Source: Bacteroidetes bacterium UBA3022
GTDB lineage: Bacteria; Bacteroidota; Bacteroidia; Chitinophagales; BACL12
Assembly (NCBI GenBank): GCA_002346225.1
Contig: DDYY01000097.1
Coordinates: 1-54,541, forward strand
Length of the DNA stretch: 54,541 bases
Direction: 5' to 3'
Shown: positions 43,873 to 51,295 of the stretch, piece by piece
Numbering within the stretch: position 1 is the first letter of the stretch
How the letters are laid out: the number at the start of each line of letters is the position of its first letter
Position numbers and translations under genes: made by a program
Notes under the pieces: model-generated
What the model was told of the DNA's origin: nothing
Databases searched by the model: none
Seen by the model: only the letters and a program-made list of their open reading frames with translations

Positions 43873-43943
43873 CGTTCCTGCACAACTGTCATGCAGCGCA
43901 TGCAGGGAATGATTTTTGCCTTTAACACGTTCCTATATCCATT

Positions 43944-46900
43944 ATGAACTTTATAACGAAATCGCTTTCGAAAATCTTCGGAGGCAACAAATACGAAAAG
44001 GACATTAAATTACTCGATCCGATTATTGGATCTATAAATGACCATTTCAGCAGCTATGCATCCCTCAGTAATGATGCCTTGCGCCACAAAACCGTAGAAT
44101 TCAGAGAGCGGATTGCCGCCCACCTTCATGAAATCGACGAGAAGATTGAAACACTCACCGCCAGAGCCGGCCAGTTGGATGCCGGACAGGTTGATGAAAA
44201 GGATGACCTCTTCAATCAGGTAGATGAGCTGACCAAGGAACGCGACAAGGAGCTGGAAGTAATTCTTGAAAACATCCTTCCTGAAGCATTTGCTGTAGTA
44301 AAAGAAACAGCACGTCGTTTTTCCGAAAACAGCAAGATCAAAGTGAAAGCTACCCAGCTCGACCGGGATTTAAGTGTCACGAAAGATTTCATTGTAATTG
44401 AAGGTGATGAGGCGACTTATGCCAATGAGTGGACTGCCGCCGGTGCTGAGATTAAATGGAACATGGTACACTACGATGTACAGCTGATAGGTGGTATCGT
44501 ACTGCACCAGGGTAAGATTGCCGAGATGGCCACAGGGGAAGGTAAGACACTGGTGGCTACTTTGCCCGCCTACCTCAATGCCCTGGCTTCCCTGGGCGTC
44601 CATATCGTAACGGTCAATAACTATCTGGCACTGCGGGACTCCGAATGGAATGCACCCATCTTTAATTTCCTCGGTATCACCATAGATTGTATCGACAAAT
44701 ATCCGCCCCACTCTCCCGAGCGGCGTGCAGCCTATCTGAACGATATCACCTATGGTACCAACAACGAATTCGGTTTCGATTACCTCCGGGATAATATGGT
44801 GCGCACCGCTATTGAAAAAGTACAACGCAAGCACCATTATGCGATGATAGATGAGGTGGATTCCGTATTGGTAGATGATGCCCGTACACCACTTATCATT
44901 TCCGGTCCTGTTCCGAAAGGCGATATTCAGGAATATGGCAACCTGAAACCACGCATAGTAAAACTTGTGGAAGCACAGCGTCGGCTGGCCAACGTATTCC
45001 TTACTGACGCAAAGCGTTTGCACAGTGAAGGCAAAACCAAAGAAGCAGGTATTCCGCTGTTGAAAGCACACAGGGCCCTGCCTAAAAACAGTGCCCTCAT
45101 CAAGTTCCTCAGTGAGCAGGGCATACGGCAACTATTGCTCGAAACAGAAGGCACGTACATGGCGGAAAACAACAAGCGCATGCCTGAAATTGACGATGAC
45201 CTGCTCTTTGTCATAGATGAAAAATCGAACAGTGTAGACCTCACCGATAAGGGTATCGACCTCATCACTGATTCCGGTGAAGACAGCAGGTTCTTTGTGA
45301 TTCCCGATGTAGGCGCACTCATTGCAGATATAGAAAAAAAGGATATATCTAAGGAAGAAAAAGTTGCTGAGAAAGACGTGATCATGCAGGACTTCGCTAT
45401 CAAGAGTGAGCGCATACACTCTGTTCAGCAGCTCCTGAAAGCGTATGCCTTATTCGAGAAAGACGTGGAATACGTAGTGATGGACGGCAAGGTGAAAATT
45501 GTTGATGAGCAGACAGGTCGTATCATGGAAGGTCGTCGTTACAGCGACGGACTCCACCAGGCAATAGAAGCGAAGGAAAACGTAAAAGTAGAAGCCGCCA
45601 CCCAGACCTATGCCACCATCACACTGCAGAACTTCTTCAGGATGTACCATAAGCTCGCCGGTATGACCGGAACCGCCGAAACAGAAGCGGGTGAATTATG
45701 GGAAATCTACAAGCTGGATGTCACGGTCATTCCGACCAATAAGCCTATCGTGCGGAATGATATGGAAGATATGATTTACAAGACCCGAAAGGACAAATTC
45801 AACGCTGTCATTGCGCGGATTGAAGAATACGTAGAACAGAAACGTCCGGTGCTGGTGGGTACCACATCGGTAGAGGTTTCCGAACTGCTGAGCCGGATGC
45901 TTAAGTTGAAAGGTGTTAAGCACAATGTCTTGAACGCCAAACAGCACCAGCGCGAGGCAGAAATAGTAGCGGAAGCCGGTACACCTGGAACTGTTACCAT
46001 TGCCACCAACATGGCCGGAAGGGGTACGGATATCAAACTGGGGCCCGGTGTAAAAGAAGCCGGCGGACTGGCCATCATTGGTACGGAGAGACACGATTCA
46101 AGAAGGGTGGACAGGCAGCTCAGAGGACGTGCAGGTCGCCAGGGTGATCCCGGCTCATCAGAATTTTATGTATCACTGGAAGACAACCTTATGCGCCTCT
46201 TCATGAGCGACCGCATCGCCAAAGTAATGGACACCTTGGGATACAAGGAAGGAGATGTCATTCAACATAAGAGTGTAACCAAGTCCATTGAACGCGCTCA
46301 GAAGAAAGTGGAAGAAAACAACTGCGGTATCCGCAAGCGCTTGCTGGAATACGATGATGTCATGAACAGCCAGCGGGAACTGATCTACCGCAAACGGAAC
46401 CATGCTCTTTCCGGCGACCGCCTGTCTGTAGACCTGAACAACACCGTTCACGACCTGTGCGATGAACTGGTGCAGCACTGGAAACAAGACGGCGACTACG
46501 AAGGCTTCACCCTGGATGTTATTCGCCGCCTTTCGATGGAACCGGAAATCAGCCAGAAAGATTTTGCTGATAAACGCTCCGATGAGGTGGTGCAGCAACT
46601 GTACAACTCCGCGATTGCCTATTACAAGAGAAAACAGGAAAAGCTTATCGATAAGGTATTCCCGCTGATTAAAGACCTCTATGAAAAGCGCGGCGAAACC
46701 CTGGAGAATGTTATGGTTCCCTACACCGATGGCAGGAAAGGACTCAACGTTTCCGTGAACCTGAAAGATGCCTACGACTCCAATGGCGCTGCTATTATCA
46801 AGGCGATAGAACGCACTATCAGCCTCATGATCATCGACGACAACTGGAAGGAACACCTGCGCAACATGGACGACCTGAAGCAGGCTGTACAAGGTGCTGT

Positions 46901-47246
46901 TTATGAGCAGAAGGATCCTCTGTTGATATATAAGTTCGAAGCATTTGAAATGTTCAAGAAAATGCTGAGTGAAGTCAATGCCGAGATTGGCGGATTTATG
47001 TTCAAAGGGAATATTCCTATTCGGTCAGCCGATGAAGTGCAGCAGGCAGCTGCCCAGCGTCAAACCGATATGAGCCAGATGAAAACCAGCAGAGAAGATG
47101 CCGGAGGCGCCCCCAGAGGACCCGGAGCGAGAGAACCACAAAAAGCACTGGAACCGGTTAGGGTTGAAAAAAAGGTAGGACGCAATGAACCCTGCCCCTG
47201 CGGTAGTGGAAAGAAATATAAGAACTGCCACGGCAAAGACGAATAA
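43944..47246 (+). CDS. secA: Preprotein translocase ATPase SecA
   Basis: The 1100-residue motor of the Sec export pathway. The order is a charged N-terminal part with an extra coiled-coil-like insertion (about 62-108), Walker A MATGEGKTL at 195-203, Walker B MIDEVDSVLVDDARTPL near 295, a long insertion in the preprotein-binding region (about 330-500), the second nucleotide-binding fold (TNMAGRGTDIKLG; GTERHDSRRVDRQLRGRAGRQGDPG) and the C-terminal zinc motif CPCGSGKKYKNCHG. It is about 200 residues longer than E. coli SecA, as usual in Bacteroidota. The leader of about 65 bases could hold regulation, but no SecM-like ORF was seen. Confidence 0.98.
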   Translation: MNFITKSLSKIFGGNKYEKDIKLLDPIIGSINDHFSSYASLSNDALRHKTVEFRERIAAHLHEIDEKIETLTARAGQLDAGQVDEKDDLFNQVDELTKERDKELEVILENILPEAFAVVKETARRFSENSKIKVKATQLDRDLSVTKDFIVIEGDEATYANEWTAAGAEIKWNMVHYDVQLIGGIVLHQGKIAEMATGEGKTLVATLPAYLNALASLGVHIVTVNNYLALRDSEWNAPIFNFLGITIDCIDKYPPHSPERRAAYLNDITYGTNNEFGFDYLRDNMVRTAIEKVQRKHHYAMIDEVDSVLVDDARTPLIISGPVPKGDIQEYGNLKPRIVKLVEAQRRLANVFLTDAKRLHSEGKTKEAGIPLLKAHRALPKNSALIKFLSEQGIRQLLLETEGTYMAENNKRMPEIDDDLLFVIDEKSNSVDLTDKGIDLITDSGEDSRFFVIPDVGALIADIEKKDISKEEKVAEKDVIMQDFAIKSERIHSVQQLLKAYALFEKDVEYVVMDGKVKIVDEQTGRIMEGRRYSDGLHQAIEAKENVKVEAATQTYATITLQNFFRMYHKLAGMTGTAETEAGELWEIYKLDVTVIPTNKPIVRNDMEDMIYKTRKDKFNAVIARIEEYVEQKRPVLVGTTSVEVSELLSRMLKLKGVKHNVLNAKQHQREAEIVAEAGTPGTVTIATNMAGRGTDIKLGPGVKEAGGLAIIGTERHDSRRVDRQLRGRAGRQGDPGSSEFYVSLEDNLMRLFMSDRIAKVMDTLGYKEGDVIQHKSVTKSIERAQKKVEENNCGIRKRLLEYDDVMNSQRELIYRKRNHALSGDRLSVDLNNTVHDLCDELVQHWKQDGDYEGFTLDVIRRLSMEPEISQKDFADKRSDEVVQQLYNSAIAYYKRKQEKLIDKVFPLIKDLYEKRGETLENVMVPYTDGRKGLNVSVNLKDAYDSNGAAIIKAIERTISLMIIDDNWKEHLRNMDDLKQAVQGAVYEQKDPLLIYKFEAFEMFKKMLSEVNAEIGGFMFKGNIPIRSADEVQQAAAQRQTDMSQMKTSREDAGGAPRGPGAREPQKALEPVRVEKKVGRNEPCPCGSGKKYKNCHGKDE

Positions 47247-47266
47247 TACATATTAAATTTTTTATA

Positions 47267-47947
47267 GTGAAAGAAGCTATAACTGCACTCAGAGCTGCCA
47301 TTGAGCATACCATTCTTAAACCCGATACTTCGGCAAGCGATATTGAGCGCATTTGTGCAGAAGCGATAAAGCAGGAATTCAAAGCTGTTTGCGTACCTCC
47401 TTATTATATTGACGATGCAGTGGCATTACTGGCTGATACCGGCATTGAAATTGCCACGGTGGTTGGTTTCCCTATGGGCTACCAAAGCACCATGTCTAAG
47501 TTTGAAGAAGCGGAAGATGCCCTGGCACATGGTGTCGATCACCTCGATGTAGTAGTGAATATTGCCGCTGTAAAATGTGGCGACTGGGATACCATCTCCA
47601 ATGAGATGGAACTGCTTACCAAGCTGGCCCACCGGGAAGGCAAGGTCATAAAATGGATCCTTGAAACAGGACTGCTGAGCGAAATTGAAATAGATCTGCT
47701 GTGCAAACTGGCCAATGATAATAAGGTCGACTATGTCAAGACCTCTACCGGAATGAACGGACCGGGTGCCACGCCTGAAGTAGTAGCTCAGTTGCGCAAA
47801 TGGCTTTCGCCTAAAATTAAAATCAAGGCCTCCGGAGGAATCAGAACCCTGGAAGAAGCTGCAGCGGTTATGGCTGCGGGTGCGAACAAAATAGGCACCA
47901 GCAGTGGAGTGGCCATCATGGAAGAAACACTCAAACTAAAAGCCTAA
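47267..47947 (+). CDS. deoC: Deoxyribose-phosphate aldolase
   Basis: A 226-residue class I aldolase splitting 2-deoxyribose-5-phosphate into acetaldehyde and glyceraldehyde-3-phosphate in nucleoside breakdown. VVGFPMGYQST, HLDVVVNIAAVKCGDW and the Schiff-base lysine in YVKTSTGMNGPGA are visible, with the phosphate loop ASGGIRTLEEA near the end. The start is GTG 47267, 20 bases after secA's stop. No other deo gene is nearby. Its TAA stop is part of a TAAATTTG box for the next gene. Confidence 0.96.
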   Translation: MKEAITALRAAIEHTILKPDTSASDIERICAEAIKQEFKAVCVPPYYIDDAVALLADTGIEIATVVGFPMGYQSTMSKFEEAEDALAHGVDHLDVVVNIAAVKCGDWDTISNEMELLTKLAHREGKVIKWILETGLLSEIEIDLLCKLANDNKVDYVKTSTGMNGPGATPEVVAQLRKWLSPKIKIKASGGIRTLEEAAAVMAAGANKIGTSSGVAIMEETLKLKA

Positions 47948-47952
47948 ATTTG
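47945..47952 (+). promoter_or_regulatory. -7 box 3 nt before the SPOR-like gene (TAAATTTG), overlapping the deoC stop
   Basis: A perfect TAnnTTTG whose first three bases are the deoC stop codon TAA and which ends 3 bases before ATG 47956. Could be chance, as deoC supplies the TAA. Confidence 0.35.
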
Positions 47953-47955
47953 ACT

Positions 47956-48345
47956 ATGCGCAGCTTACTTACACTTTTTCTTGCCCTGTCCTTATCAGCA
48001 GTTGTAAGCGCCCAGACCGGGAGTGTTACCATTAATGACTTTGCAGGAGCAGATGAATTGGTAGAACAGCATATCTATTTCAATAAGGAACACAGCCAGA
48101 TACCCGGATGGCGGATTCAAATCTATTCTTCCGCAAGCATGAGCGATGCCAAAAACGAAAAAGCCAAATTGCTGCGTACTACTTCCGACCTCCATGCTAC
48201 CATTGTTTTTGAAGCGCCGAATTATAAAGTCAGAGTGGGTGATTACCTCAACAGATTCGACGCTTACAGAGATCTTCAGGAAATTCTCTTCGAATATCCC
48301 GATGCATTTATATGCAAAGATTTAATTAATACAAGAAACATATGA
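47956..48345 (+). CDS. Small exported SPOR-like domain protein
   Basis: A 129-residue exported protein. A signal peptide (MRSLLTLFLALSLSAVVSAQ) precedes a short linker and a SPOR-like domain (about 50-125) with PGWRIQIYSSASMSDAKNEKAKL, a VFEAPNYKVRVGDY strand pair and a final helix. SPOR domains bind amide-stripped peptidoglycan glycan strands. ATG 47956 is the chosen start; an in-frame TTG at 47950 is an alternative. It lies 8 bases after deoC and overlaps the M20 amidohydrolase by 4 bases (ATGA). A cell-wall role is likely, but the exact function is unknown. Confidence 0.78.
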   Translation: MRSLLTLFLALSLSAVVSAQTGSVTINDFAGADELVEQHIYFNKEHSQIPGWRIQIYSSASMSDAKNEKAKLLRTTSDLHATIVFEAPNYKVRVGDYLNRFDAYRDLQEILFEYPDAFICKDLINTRNI

Positions 48346-49535
48346 ATGCTGCAGAGGTAAAGCTGCTGGCAGAAAAATACTTTGAAGAGGTAAGAAGCTA
48401 CCGAAGGTATCTGCACATGCATCCTGAGCTTTCCTTTCAGGAACATGCAACTGCTGCTTATGTACAGCAACAACTTACTGCCTTAGGGCTGGAGGTACGC
48501 CCCGGCATCGCAGGGACGGGGCTTACTGCAATGGTGAAAGGCAGGGGTGACAGCAAGCAAACCATCGCTCTGCGCGCTGATATGGATGCCCTGCCGATTC
48601 ACGAAACCAATGATGTTCCTTACCGCTCAGTGAATGAAGGCGTGATGCATGCCTGCGGACACGATGCGCATACGGCCTGCCTTTTAGGAGCGGCACATAT
48701 CTTACAGGAAACCCGCGATCAATGGTCGGGAAACATTCAACTGATATTCCAGCCCGGGGAAGAAAAGTTGCCCGGCGGAGCCAGCAAAATGATAGCCGAA
48801 GGTGTATTGAAAAATCCTCCCGTTCAGGCCATATTCGGACAGCACGTCTATACACCCTTTGAAGTAGGTACCGTCGCTTTTTGTCCGGGTAAAATGATGG
48901 CCTCCACCGACGAACTGTACATCACCGTGAAAGGTAAAGGCGGTCATGGAGCCTATCCGGGTGCCACCCTGGACCCCGTACCGGTGGCCGCACAAATAAT
49001 TACGGCCTTACAACTATTGGTGAGCCGCTTCCACTCCCCCATAGAACCCATCGTGCTGACGATAGGTAAAGTCATAGCGGAAGGCGCAACCAACATTATT
49101 CCTGACCAGGTCTATATGGAGGGCACCCTCAGAACCTTTAACGAGAGCCTGCGCAAAACACTGCAGGAAGAAATTTACCGCACCTGCACCGGCATTGCTA
49201 AGGCACTGCGGGTAGAAGCAGAAGTAGACATCCGCGTAGGTTACCCCTGCCTGCACAACGATGAAACCCTAACTCACAGAGCTATAGTAAGGGCCAAAGA
49301 TTATCTGGGTGCTGAAAACGTATTACTGGCAGAACCCAGAATGGGGGCCGAAGACTTTGCCTTCTACAGCCATGAAGTGCCTGCCTGCTTTTACCGGCTC
49401 GGCACGGGAAATCCTGCTAAAGGCATCGATGCTTTCATCCATACCCCACAGTTTAATATCGATGAAGATGCTTTGAAAATCGGTATGGGCCTGCTGGCAT
49501 GGAATGCTATTAGAGAGGCTGATACTGCTCTCTAA
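48342..49535 (+). CDS. M20-family amidohydrolase (N-acyl-amino acid/hippurate hydrolase type)
   Basis: A 397-residue metallopeptidase-fold amidohydrolase. Metal and catalytic motifs are visible: the MHPELSFQE start, ALRADMDALPI (about 80-90), HACGHDAHTACLLG (about 105-118), FQPGEEKLPGGASKMI with the catalytic Glu pair, and AEPRMGAEDFAFYSHEVPACFYRLG near the end. The dimerisation domain KGKGGHGAYPGATLDPV lies between. There is no signal peptide. Substrates in this family range from acyl amino acids to indole conjugates, so the substrate is open. It is coupled to the SPOR-like gene by a 4-base overlap. Confidence 0.92.
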   Translation: MNAAEVKLLAEKYFEEVRSYRRYLHMHPELSFQEHATAAYVQQQLTALGLEVRPGIAGTGLTAMVKGRGDSKQTIALRADMDALPIHETNDVPYRSVNEGVMHACGHDAHTACLLGAAHILQETRDQWSGNIQLIFQPGEEKLPGGASKMIAEGVLKNPPVQAIFGQHVYTPFEVGTVAFCPGKMMASTDELYITVKGKGGHGAYPGATLDPVPVAAQIITALQLLVSRFHSPIEPIVLTIGKVIAEGATNIIPDQVYMEGTLRTFNESLRKTLQEEIYRTCTGIAKALRVEAEVDIRVGYPCLHNDETLTHRAIVRAKDYLGAENVLLAEPRMGAEDFAFYSHEVPACFYRLGTGNPAKGIDAFIHTPQFNIDEDALKIGMGLLAWNAIREADTAL

Positions 49536-49594
49536 CAATTATTTTTTGAAGCGAATTATTTCTTGCGCTTATAGCTGCACTTCCCTCTCCTGGA

Positions 49595-49891
49595 TTACAA
49601 GAAATTAAAGGCAATGAGTACAATGATTGCAAGTATGCCTAACAGTGCCACTACAAAAAAATAATCTGCAATTGCTTCCATTCGACGCTCCCGCTCTTCC
49701 CGTCGCGTTCGGATAGACACAAAAGAAAATATGCAGGAAACTGTTAGCAAAACACCTACAACCGAAGTCAATCCGTCAATCAATCTGGTTTCTACCTGAT
49801 CTGCGATATGAAGAGAGGTAATCACAAAAAGACAAAACCCTAGCAGGTTGGCACTAGTCCCAAGAATGTGCTGTGATGTAGTATTGGCCAT
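49595..49891 (-). CDS. Small three-helix membrane protein, unknown
   Basis: A 98-residue protein with three hydrophobic segments (about 12-25, 38-58 and 78-98) and a charged RTRREERERRMEAIADYF stretch between the second and third. The frame is open 4 codons further upstream (ATG 49903), but MANTTSQHIL from ATG 49891 starts 9 bases after a perfect TAAATTTG box. I do not recognise the family by name. It stands alone between the M20 gene and truA. Confidence 0.65.
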   Translation of the reverse strand: MANTTSQHILGTSANLLGFCLFVITSLHIADQVETRLIDGLTSVVGVLLTVSCIFSFVSIRTRREERERRMEAIADYFFVVALLGILAIIVLIAFNFL

Positions 49892-49900
49892 ATAGGTAAT

Positions 49901-49908
49901 CAAATTTA
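49901..49908 (-). promoter_or_regulatory. Candidate -7 box for the small membrane protein (TAAATTTG)
   Basis: A perfect TAnnTTTG match on the minus strand, 9 bases from ATG 49891. If used, it rules out the ATG at 49903, which would lie within the box. Confidence 0.4.
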
Positions 49909-50011
49909 TATTTAATATATACTTCCTGGTGATAAAAATATGACATCCATGCTAATTTCTAACCCACCACATCTCAATGTCGACTCCAACTAAGGCAAAA
50001 GTTCTCGCCAC
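49909..50011. other. Intergenic, no terminator seen after truA
   Basis: About 100 bases between truA and the small membrane gene. It holds an AT-rich stretch and no hairpin followed by T-run that I could find. Confidence 0.4.
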
Positions 50012-50746
50012 TCAGAGATAGGGGTATTCCACCCGACAAAGGTACAAGCCATGGGCAGGCGCTGACAATGCCAGCCGAAAGCGTCTTTTTTCTCTGATAC
50101 CTGATTCAAACTCTTCGAGGGTCATTTTACCTTTGCCAATCTGTATCATGGCACCCACTACCAAACGCACCATACCCCGCAAAAAACGATTGCCGGAAAT
50201 GATGAATACCAGATCATCTGCCCGCTGTTCCCACCTGGCTTCCTGCAGATGAACAATGTAGGTCTTAGCACCCGATTTGCTCTTGCAAAACGAAGGGAAA
50301 TCATCGAACTGCAACAAAATGGCACAGGCTTGCTGCATGAGTGCCACGTCCAGCTCCAGGTAGGGTTGGTAAAACACGAGCCCCTGCCGGTATACATCTT
50401 TATGATGGCAAAAAATATATTCGTAACTTCTTAATGTAGCATCGAAACGCGCATGGGCTTCAGGGTGCACCGGGATTACCCTGTGTATCGCGATATCGGG
50501 TGGTGCCAGGGCATTCATCCTGCGCACAAAATCCTCGGGAAGGGCTGCTTCCACATCAAAATGAAGAAAGAACTGCGATGCATGCACGCCCGTATCTGTT
50601 CTTCCACAACCCAGACAATGCACCGGCTCCCTTGTTATCGTACTCAGACAATGATCTATCACCTGCTGCACGGCCGTCCCGTTCGGCTGGGTTTGCCAGC
50701 CGTTATACTGCGCTCCGTTGTAGCTGATTTCAAGGAAATATCGCAT
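50012..50746 (-). CDS. truA: tRNA pseudouridine synthase A
   Basis: A 244-residue enzyme that makes pseudouridine at positions 38-40 of the tRNA anticodon stem. The N-terminal YFLEISYNGAQYNGWQTQPNGTAVQQ, the catalytic Asp in GCGRTDTGVHASQF and the C-terminal SGNRFLRGMVRLVVGAMIQIGKG are all family motifs. The frame is open 43 codons upstream, over the divergent gene, but ATG 50746 gives the normal start and has a TACCTTTA box 4 bases upstream. It is divergent from the DUF4293-like gene. Confidence 0.95.
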   Translation of the reverse strand: MRYFLEISYNGAQYNGWQTQPNGTAVQQVIDHCLSTITREPVHCLGCGRTDTGVHASQFFLHFDVEAALPEDFVRRMNALAPPDIAIHRVIPVHPEAHARFDATLRSYEYIFCHHKDVYRQGLVFYQPYLELDVALMQQACAILLQFDDFPSFCKSKSGAKTYIVHLQEARWEQRADDLVFIISGNRFLRGMVRLVVGAMIQIGKGKMTLEEFESGIREKRRFRLALSAPAHGLYLCRVEYPYL

Positions 50747-50750
50747 GGCG

Positions 50751-50758
50751 TAAAGGTA
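50751..50758 (-). promoter_or_regulatory. -7 box 4 nt before the truA ATG (TACCTTTA)
   Basis: Seven of eight matches to TAnnTTTG on the minus strand, 4 bases (CGCC) before ATG 50746. The divergent partner box is at 50804-50811. Confidence 0.42.
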
Positions 50759-50803
50759 AGCCGTTCCCGTTATTCTCTTTTTTATGTTTTTAGAGCGAAT
50801 GTA

Positions 50804-50811
50804 TATCTTCG
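50804..50811 (+). promoter_or_regulatory. -7 box 4 nt before the DUF4293-like ATG (TATCTTCG)
   Basis: Seven of eight matches to TAnnTTTG, 4 bases (CAGC) before ATG 50816. Confidence 0.4.
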
Positions 50812-50815
50812 CAGC

Positions 50816-51211
50816 ATGTGGCAACGGATTCAAACCCTGTTTATGGTTCTGGCAATCATTGCATTGGTATTGCACCTGATGCTGCCCACAGGAACCGCTG
50901 AAGGAAATGCGTTATTCGCTCTGGACACCGTACTTGCCGGAATCCCCCCGGCCTTCGCCATTATCCTTACTTTCTTCGCCATTACGCAGTTTCGCAACCG
51001 CAAACGGCAGCAGCAGGTCAACTGGATATCGATAGCAGCCATTGCTGTTACTTATGCCATCTGGCTCATGAGTGCTGAACGCCAGCTGCCCGACTATGCA
51101 CCCGACTGGGGCATGTATGTACCGGGATTCGCCGCCCTTTTCCTCCTGATAGCCAATTACCGCATCCGAAAAGATCAGCAACTGGTGGACAGCATGGATA
51201 GATTGCGCTAA
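50816..51211 (+). CDS. DUF4293-like small membrane protein
   Basis: A 131-residue membrane protein with four hydrophobic segments (about 8-25, 38-58, 70-85 and 100-115) and a basic loop NRKRQQQVN. The start MWQRIQTLFMVLAIIALVL matches the MxQRIQTxF opening of DUF4293 proteins, a family found in Bacteroidota. Function unknown. The frame is open far upstream over truA, but ATG 50816 is the plausible start because of the family opening and the promoter-like box just before it. Confidence 0.75.
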   Translation: MWQRIQTLFMVLAIIALVLHLMLPTGTAEGNALFALDTVLAGIPPAFAIILTFFAITQFRNRKRQQQVNWISIAAIAVTYAIWLMSAERQLPDYAPDWGMYVPGFAALFLLIANYRIRKDQQLVDSMDRLR

Positions 51212-51249
51212 TATTACACGCGCATTACAAAAATTCCCCTTCTGCTTAT

Positions 51250-51257
51250 TATCTTTA
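51250..51257 (+). promoter_or_regulatory. Candidate -7 box for the giant repeat protein (TATCTTTA)
   Basis: Seven of eight matches to TAnnTTTG, 38 bases upstream of ATG 51296. No -33 TTTG seen. Confidence 0.35.
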
Positions 51258-51295
51258 GTTTGTAATTCAACTGAACAAACCAAGCTCCTCCTGAA

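Noticed and set aside
43807..43943. SecM-like arrest peptide or riboswitch in the secA leader
   Set aside because: The leader is only about 65-70 bases after the likely start site, with no small ORF ending before secA and no complex fold seen by eye.
46173..46892. Minus-strand open frame of 239 codons opposite secA
   Set aside because: It mirrors the secA reading frame and has no recognisable feature.
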